Translations under genes and position numbers: made by a program
From: JBNJGT01 sp046496745
GTDB lineage: Archaea > Nanobdellota > Nanobdellia > Woesearchaeales > JACJVW01
Assembly (NCBI GenBank): GCA_046496745.1
Contig: JAWOGQ010000069.1
Coordinates: 1-16,872 of the forward strand
Direction of reading: 5' to 3'
DNA: 16,872 bases
Notes under the pieces: model-generated
The model's input: the letters and a program-made list of their open reading frames with translations, nothing else
Told to the model about the DNA's origin: nothing
Database searches by the model: none
Part shown: piece by piece, positions 12,859 through 16,872 of the stretch
Position numbering within the stretch: the stretch's first letter is position 1
How the letters are laid out: each line of letters opens with the position of its first letter

Positions 12859-13936
12859 AGTATCTCTTTTCCAGTTCAAGAACAGACTCAATGTGAGGTG
12901 TCTGGGGAAACAGGTCAAATAATGCGCATCCCTTTATAGAATAACCAAGCCGACTTACTTCCCTTTTCTGCTGGTCAGGATTGCAGGAGATGTAGATTAA
13001 TTTTTGTGGCTCTAATCTTTTTATGGCTGATACTGTGTGAGGATGCATTCCTGAACGGGGGGGATCAGTTATCATTGTCAGCGGTGTCTTAAGATCCAAT
13101 CGGCCAACCTGACGGGCGTCTTTGCAGATTATATCCGCAGTCAGGTTGTTCCTTTTTGCATTCATCTCTGCATGATGGGTAGCAGGCTCAACTGATTCAA
13201 TTATCGTTGTGTATGAAAACTTATGCGCATTTGTAAGACCAAATACACCAACACCTCCATAGAGATCAACAAGATGGTTGCCCTCAAACAGATGTTTGCT
13301 TACATATTGGATCATCTGTGATGCGACATTGATGTTGTTCTGGAAAAATCCCTGAATCGGAATGGAAAAGGTCAGGTCACCTATCTTCTCCATAAGGTAA
13401 TCCTTTCCTTTGACTGCAAAATAATCATCTGAAACTGTCAGATCATCGTTTGCGCGAACATAGGTTACAAGGATATTGTTTGCAGTAGTAACTTCTGCGA
13501 ATGATCTTATCTGTTCAACAGCTGAAGACAACCTGGATGAATCGGAGTTAAGGACAAAAGAGATTGAAGAATCCATTGAAGTTATCCGTATCACTACATG
13601 ACGCAGAGTGCCTGATTTCTTTTTCATATCGAAATAGTCAGGATTCTTGAAGTGTGAGTTCACTTCTTTAAGGAGAGTATTTATTGCAGGGTCTGCGATA
13701 AGACATTCTCTGATGGGAATTATTGTTCTCCATTCCCTTTTCTTCCTTAATCCAAGGCCTTTTGATGAGAAGATGAAATCCATTCGGTTCCTGTAACCAA
13801 AAGGAGGTCCAGTGAATACTTCAACCTCAGTATTATATAAGGCTTTAAGGCGTTTCTGCTTATTTTTTACCTGTTCCTCATATGGTACATGCTGTAAAGA
13901 ACATCCTCCACAAACACCAAAATGCTCGCATTGCAT
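12854..13936 (-). CDS. TrmA/RumA-type RNA (uracil-5-)-methyltransferase with [4Fe-4S] cluster
   Basis: 360 residues of the RNA m5U methyltransferase family. Numbering from the ATG at 13936, C3, C9, C12 and C78 (IRECLIADP) form the [4Fe-4S] site typical of RumA-like proteins. Further landmarks are QGFFQNN (195-201), the SAM motif DLYGGVGVFG (224-233), DPPRSGM (291-297), YISCNP (315-320) with catalytic C318, and HIESVLELEK (348-357) with the base E350. There is no N-terminal TRAM domain. It methylates C5 of a uridine. In Pyrococcus a RumA-like enzyme makes m5U54 in tRNA, so tRNA is the likelier target here, with 23S rRNA as the alternative. The frame extends to a TTG at 13963, but the family starts right before the Cys cluster and a TATA-like element lies 22-24 nt before the ATG. 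Confidence 0.93.
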   Translation of the reverse strand: MQCEHFGVCGGCSLQHVPYEEQVKNKQKRLKALYNTEVEVFTGPPFGYRNRMDFIFSSKGLGLRKKREWRTIIPIRECLIADPAINTLLKEVNSHFKNPDYFDMKKKSGTLRHVVIRITSMDSSISFVLNSDSSRLSSAVEQIRSFAEVTTANNILVTYVRANDDLTVSDDYFAVKGKDYLMEKIGDLTFSIPIQGFFQNNINVASQMIQYVSKHLFEGNHLVDLYGGVGVFGLTNAHKFSYTTIIESVEPATHHAEMNAKRNNLTADIICKDARQVGRLDLKTPLTMITDPPRSGMHPHTVSAIKRLEPQKLIYISCNPDQQKREVSRLGYSIKGCALFDLFPQTPHIESVLELEKRYF

Positions 13937-13955
13937 GTGCAGGCGGATTGATAAG

Positions 13956-13961
13956 ATATAC
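13956..13961 (-). promoter_or_regulatory. Weak TATA-like element of the methyltransferase gene
   Basis: GTATAT within TTTTTGTATATCTT on the minus strand, 22-24 nt before the ATG at 13936. The match and the spacing are weaker than at other genes. Confidence 0.3.
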
Positions 13962-13975
13962 AAAAAGGTTTTGGA

Positions 13976-14266
13976 TTATCGCCTGCCTGCAAGAAAAAGG
14001 CCCGCTAAAAGAGCAAGGCCGTATCCTATCAGGCGTTCGACAATGGCTGCAGACTTTTCAGAATAAGAGACAAAGGTTTTGAAATCTGACCAATCGTCTG
14101 TATCATGGGAAACATGCATGAATGAGTTTTGCTGCATATCATAACAGATTGATATGGGTTCCTTGCTCTGGGCTACATGAACCCCTTCATGGGCAAGGAG
14201 ACTAAGGAAAAAGATTCCGAATAGTCCTATTATCCCCCCTCCCAAAAAAAGCAGTGCCCGATGCAT
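13976..14266 (-). CDS. Small membrane protein with HExxH motif
   Basis: 96 residues with two hydrophobic segments (about 4-25 and 77-92) and a polar middle of about 50 residues. Directly after the first segment lies LLAHEGVHVAQS, containing H26-E27-x-x-H30, the zinc-binding pattern of metalloproteases. At this size no full protease fold or third ligand can be assigned with confidence; E36, H51 and H54 are candidates. The segment order is consistent with the middle being on one side of the membrane. It could be a minimal membrane zincin, a metal-binding protein, or a chance match. A TATA-like box at 14288-14295 is about 25.5 nt upstream of the start. No known family is recognised. Confidence 0.75.
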   Translation of the reverse strand: MHRALLFLGGGIIGLFGIFFLSLLAHEGVHVAQSKEPISICYDMQQNSFMHVSHDTDDWSDFKTFVSYSEKSAAIVERLIGYGLALLAGLFLAGRR

Positions 14267-14287
14267 ATTAAAAGGGATACACCTCTT

Positions 14288-14295
14288 ATTTTTAA
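14288..14295 (-). promoter_or_regulatory. TATA-like box of the HExxH membrane protein gene
   Basis: TTAAAAAT on the minus strand, centred 25.5 nt before the ATG at 14266, in the AT-rich divergent region 14267-14479. Confidence 0.45.
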
Positions 14296-14317
14296 TATTA
14301 TTTGGCTTATTAATAAT

Positions 14318-14352
14318 ATTTTATATAAATTTGAGCTAGATTTTATATAAAT
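14318..14352. repeat. 13-bp direct repeat of a TATA-like sequence
   Basis: ATTTTATATAAAT occurs at 14318-14330 and 14340-14352, 22 bp apart start to start (two helical turns). These could be operator half-sites or extra core promoters in the divergent region before the AbrB-PhoU gene. Confidence 0.6.
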
Positions 14353-14380
14353 AATAAACCTTATAATAAAAAAGAAAGAT

Positions 14381-14420
14381 TCTCTCGACGGCATTTGACA
14401 GCCTCCCCACGAGAAAGAGA
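14381..14420 (+). other. GC-rich hairpin-forming island, possible small RNA or regulatory element
   Basis: A GC-rich stretch in otherwise very AT-rich sequence. TCTCG (14383-14387) can pair with CGAGA (14410-14414), and GGC with GCC inside it around a short loop. The TATA-like copy at 14340-14352 would place a transcription start at about 14373, just before it. No known RNA family is recognised. The stem is short, so this is a weak call. Confidence 0.25.
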
Positions 14421-14450
14421 TTATGTAAATTATGGAGTTATCAATATCTT

Positions 14451-14456
14451 TTTATA
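14451..14456 (+). promoter_or_regulatory. TATA-like box of the AbrB-PhoU gene
   Basis: TTTATA within CTTTTTATATTAG, centred 26.5 nt before the ATG at 14480, implying a leaderless mRNA. Confidence 0.55.
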
Positions 14457-14479
14457 TTAGTTAAGATTACATAAAATAT

Positions 14480-15388
14480 ATGAAACGAAAAGTCATGCAG
14501 GTTGCAGACAGCACATACCTGATATCTCTTCCCATGAAATGGGTGAAAGAACACAAGATCAATAAAGGAGATGAACTTGATATCCAGGCTGAAGGTAACC
14601 AGTTAACAATAAAGAGCGAAAGAGCCACAGTAGTGGAAGAGAGAGAGATTGACCTGAAAGATTTCTCAATAATGATAGAGAGGACAATCCATGCACTTTA
14701 CAAGAAGGGTGTTGACCTCATAACAATACTAGTGGAAGACCCAAAAGATATCGAACGTATCCAGAAGAGCATCAACAAGGAGACAGTGGGTTATGAGATC
14801 GTTGACCAAAGCTCAAATAGCTGCACTATAAGAAGCGTTGCATCACATATAGGAGAGTTTGACAACCTCCTGAAGAGAATTTTCCTTGTACAGATGACAA
14901 TGGGAAAGGACAGTCTCAGTGCCATTGAAAAGAAAGAGTTTGACCGCCTCAAACAGATAAAATACCTTGAAGAGACTAACAACAGGCTTACAACCTTATG
15001 CAGGAGAGCTATCAATAAGCAGGAAGCAGAAATCCCTAAAGTGGGGCCAATGTATTATATTCTCGAGGACATGGAGAACCTTGCTGATGAGTACAAGTAC
15101 ATGTTTGATTTTATCCTGGAACAAAAAAACCTTACAGTCTCAAAGAAGATCAGAGAGATATATGCTGATGTAAACCAGATGATGGAAGACTTCTACACAT
15201 TCTTTTACAAATTCGATGAGAAACTGGTTGTAAAGATTGGAAACGAGAGGAAAAGGCTTATCCTGGAGATGAAGAACTACAGGGAGAAATGCAACAATAA
15301 AGTGGAATGCAGGATGCTGCATCATCTTGAGATAATTGCACAGAAGATATTCTGCCTCGTGGGACCTAGTCTTGTACTCACCCTTTAA
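14480..15388 (+). CDS. AbrB-PhoU-type phosphate/metal uptake regulator
   Basis: 302 residues. Residues 1-46 form a SpoVT/AbrB-type swapped-hairpin DNA-binding domain (MKRKVMQVADSTYLISLPMKWVKEH, then NKGDELDIQ and LTI). The rest is helical and carries two PhoU-like units (about 60-160 and 180-290, with IERTIHALYKKG and the later LADEYKYMFDFILEQ). Archaeal proteins of this layout are annotated as phosphate uptake regulators. The fold binds metals and may act on transporter genes. No phosphate transporter lies in the window, so the targets are unknown. The upstream region has a spaced direct repeat that could be an operator. The gene is complete, has its own promoter, and its 3' end overlaps the convergent kinase-like gene by 11 nt. 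Confidence 0.9.
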   Translation: MKRKVMQVADSTYLISLPMKWVKEHKINKGDELDIQAEGNQLTIKSERATVVEEREIDLKDFSIMIERTIHALYKKGVDLITILVEDPKDIERIQKSINKETVGYEIVDQSSNSCTIRSVASHIGEFDNLLKRIFLVQMTMGKDSLSAIEKKEFDRLKQIKYLEETNNRLTTLCRRAINKQEAEIPKVGPMYYILEDMENLADEYKYMFDFILEQKNLTVSKKIREIYADVNQMMEDFYTFFYKFDEKLVVKIGNERKRLILEMKNYREKCNNKVECRMLHHLEIIAQKIFCLVGPSLVLTL

Positions 15389-16397
15389 GAGCCTTTGAGA
15401 TATAGGAGAGGCTCTTTTTGGAAGAGAGATCAAATTCTGAGGAAAGTGCTCCCAATCCAGCATAATGGCTTGCCCGGGATAGATGGTGTTCTGCCCTCAA
15501 AGCATAGCCCTGGAGAAGAGAATCCTTCTCTTCCTGTGTGAAAGTGTTCTGCTGATGCTCAGATTCAATCAATGCAGGATAATGGGTCCTTAGGAGATAA
15601 TTCTTTCGAATATTCCTGTACAGGCCCATAAGGATCACTTCAGAGGGTTCAAATTCCCGCCCACGACCAGAAGCATACTCCTTAAGGAGATCATTTTCAA
15701 GGGTCAAAGGTTCCTGATGAGCCTCAAAAGAGTCGTAGATCGCAAAGAAGTCTTCAAGCTCATGGGAAAATTTCTGAGCCATATCCCAGTGGAAGTATTC
15801 CTTCTCAAGGTCCTCAAGGTCTTTATAATCAGCACTAAAACCTGAATTATGGGGCGAATTATCAAGGGTACGAACAACATAGGGAATAGGGAAGGATTCA
15901 AAGACACCTATAGCGTCCTGAAAGGAGGGGTCACGTATCATTTCCCGGAGATTTGACATGTAATATTCATGGACTTCTTCAGGCGAATCCTCTGAAATTG
16001 AGGGATAATCCCTCTGCCATACAACAAGATCATCAAGATTCTTTTTCAGAAGCTGATACCGGTCTTTTGGAGAAGACTCAAGCTTTGAACCAAGGGTAGG
16101 CCCGGGAATAAATTCATTGACCACATAAGCATAAGATTCAAGATCTGCTGTAAGCACCAAAGGCGCTATGTTAAGCGAACCTACCTGAGAATCTGCCCTG
16201 AATTGCGGGACAGCCTCTTTTTTGACCTGTTTTATTGTGAAGCCATTTACAATGCCAACACCATAAGCGCTGTTACTGACAATCCTTGAAAAACCCTTAG
16301 GACGGGTGTTATAGATATAGTCAAGCAGGAAACCGGCATTATCTCCCAGATCAAAAGCTAGGTCAAGGAGGAACTCAGCAGCATTGTCTTTGTTCAT
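15378..16397 (-). CDS. Divergent protein-kinase-like (APH/choline-kinase-type fold) protein
   Basis: About 339 residues (345 if started at 16415). I see a weak kinase-fold pattern, numbered from 16415: a glycine-rich turn and strand SNSAYGVGIVNGF (47-59), a possible beta-3 lysine K62 in FTIKQVKK, a hinge-like YVVNEFIPGPTLGSKL (97-112, like 'YLVMEYIPGPTL' of kinases), a catalytic-loop-like TLDNSPHNSGF (183-193) with D185 and N190, and a metal-binding-like KDLEDLEKEYFHWDMAQKFSHEL (198-220), which recalls the 'iDFe....p..DlA' of aminoglycoside phosphotransferases. No signal or membrane segment is present. The HxD histidine is missing, so substrate and activity are open. The C-terminal 100 residues are helical. 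Of two possible ATGs (16415, 16397) the TATA-like box at 16424-16429 is 29.5 nt before the second, so I chose it. Confidence 0.75.
   Translation of the reverse strand: MNKDNAAEFLLDLAFDLGDNAGFLLDYIYNTRPKGFSRIVSNSAYGVGIVNGFTIKQVKKEAVPQFRADSQVGSLNIAPLVLTADLESYAYVVNEFIPGPTLGSKLESSPKDRYQLLKKNLDDLVVWQRDYPSISEDSPEEVHEYYMSNLREMIRDPSFQDAIGVFESFPIPYVVRTLDNSPHNSGFSADYKDLEDLEKEYFHWDMAQKFSHELEDFFAIYDSFEAHQEPLTLENDLLKEYASGRGREFEPSEVILMGLYRNIRKNYLLRTHYPALIESEHQQNTFTQEEKDSLLQGYALRAEHHLSRASHYAGLGALSSEFDLSSKKSLSYISKALKG
15387..15419 (+). terminator. Hairpin and T tract after the AbrB-PhoU gene
   Basis: AAGAGCCTTT (15387-15396) pairs with AGAGGCTCTT (15407-15416), ten pairs including one G-T, around a 10-nt loop. 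TTT follows, giving five T in a row (15415-15419). It begins at the stop codon (TAA, 15386-15388), so it looks like an intrinsic-type terminator for the plus strand. It lies within the last codons of the kinase-like gene on the other strand. Confidence 0.55.
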
Positions 16398-16423
16398 GTA
16401 TTTGTAATGACTCATTAGTAGTA

Positions 16424-16429
16424 TTTAAA
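16424..16429 (-). promoter_or_regulatory. TATA-like box of the kinase-like gene
   Basis: TTTAAA on the minus strand, 29.5 nt before the ATG at 16397 and only 11.5 nt before the ATG at 16415. It lies between the kinase-like gene and the end of the next gene. Confidence 0.45.
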
Positions 16430-16430
16430 T

Positions 16431-16872
16431 TTATCTTTTGCGGATGTAGAAAAAGAGGGCCAAGAGCAGTATAAGGGAGAGACCAGCTATCTTCCAACCA
16501 AGAGAAACCCCATCAGAAGGGCCAACTGCTGCAGCAGTGATTCCTGGAGGATCATTTTCAGAAGCAGAATTGGAGACGGCATTGTTTAATCCGCCTCTGC
16601 CTTTCTCATTTGGGTCTTTTTGAGGAGCATTTTCTGGTCCACCGGATTGACCAGATTCATCTGGTTGATCTGATTGATTTTGTTGATCTGTCTGGCAAGG
16701 CCTTGATTCTGAAGGCGCAAGTGATGAGGGACAATCATCTGAACAAGAGCGGTATTGAGTGCCTCCTATACAAGGACCCCAATCTTTGCAATCAATCTCG
16801 CAGACGTAATCACCACGACGGGCAGCGACTCTAGCCCTTTGCACTTTTTTCTGAGTTGTATATTCCATCAAG
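16431..16872 (-). CDS. C-terminal part of a surface protein with TSP1-like Cys motif and membrane anchor (partial)
   Basis: The frame is open to the window edge. The visible part starts with TTG-ATG at 16871-16866 but has no signal peptide, so the gene very probably starts outside the window. After a basic stretch (VQRARVAARRGD) comes a six-Cys module, CEIDCKDWGPCIGG followed by TQYRSC, DDC and SRPC, which has the W..C....R.C spacing of thrombospondin type-1-like repeats. Then come a Gln/Ser/Pro/Gly-rich linker, a membrane segment (about residues 124-142 of the visible part) and the positive end IRKR. Such an end would hold the protein in the membrane with the Cys module outside, as in the exported protein at 6661-7740. 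No lipobox or sortase motif is seen. Confidence 0.7.
   Translation of the reverse strand, partial: LMEYTTQKKVQRARVAARRGDYVCEIDCKDWGPCIGGTQYRSCSDDCPSSLAPSESRPCQTDQQNQSDQPDESGQSGGPENAPQKDPNEKGRGGLNNAVSNSASENDPPGITAAAVGPSDGVSLGWKIAGLSLILLLALFFYIRKR

Noticed and set aside
14381..14420. A tRNA or C/D box RNA in the GC-rich island
   Set aside because: No cloverleaf, no anticodon arm and no convincing C or D box; only a short imperfect hairpin.

Overview
This window looks like a chromosomal segment of an archaeon, most likely a DPANN lineage such as a Woesearchaeota-like group (lineage is an inference; there is no rRNA here to settle it). The archaeal evidence is a PAC2-family proteasome-assembly-chaperone-like gene next to enolase, an AbrB-PhoU-type regulator, a SEC59/dolichol-kinase-like membrane protein, and a very regular promoter layout: TATA-like boxes about 26-30 nt upstream of the start codon of most genes, which implies leaderless mRNAs. 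Genes behind another gene or with a short leader instead carry a GGTGA-type Shine-Dalgarno site. Several genes are better known from bacteria: signal peptidase II (lspA), both subunits of exonuclease VII (xseA, xseB), and a YhaM-like OB-HD protein. There are no tRNAs, rRNAs, insertion sequences or CRISPR arrays. Coding density is very high and no gene-free stretch exceeds about 215 bases.

Layout. 1-1228 (minus): the N-terminus of a probable GNAT acetyltransferase running off the window, an HD-domain hydrolase, and a nucleoside deoxyribosyltransferase-like protein. 1382-3990 (plus): a tight operon of PAC2 protein, enolase and dolichol-kinase-like protein. 3970-4548 (minus): an unrecognised membrane-anchored protein. 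4680-5279 (plus): a four-helix membrane protein with a histone-H1-like lysine tail. 5269-6539 (minus): a Q/N/G-rich protein with 14 DPF motifs, overlapping lspA. 6661-7740 (plus): an exported Cys-rich protein with a probable lectin-like domain and a C-terminal membrane anchor. 7724-14266 (minus): Na+/Ca2+ exchanger, DUF362-ferredoxin protein, TPR protein, OB-HD protein with a dead HD site, XseB (58 aa), XseA, Met-rich small protein, TrmA/RumA-type methyltransferase, and a tiny membrane protein with an HExxH motif. 14480-15388 (plus): AbrB-PhoU regulator. 15378-16872 (minus): a divergent kinase-like protein and the C-terminal part of a surface protein with a thrombospondin-1-like Cys motif.

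How it fits together. The window mixes housekeeping (glycolysis, tRNA or rRNA methylation, DNA processing, phosphate or metal regulation) with cell-envelope functions (signal peptidase II, dolichol-kinase-like enzyme, exported anchored proteins). All four convergent gene pairs overlap at their 3' ends by 11-21 nt, and three of these junctions contain a perfect inverted repeat that includes or abuts a stop codon and could act as a terminator. The most unusual items are the DPF-repeat protein coupled to lspA, the membrane protein with an H1-like tail, the OB-HD protein that has lost its metal ligands, and the lectin-like surface protein.
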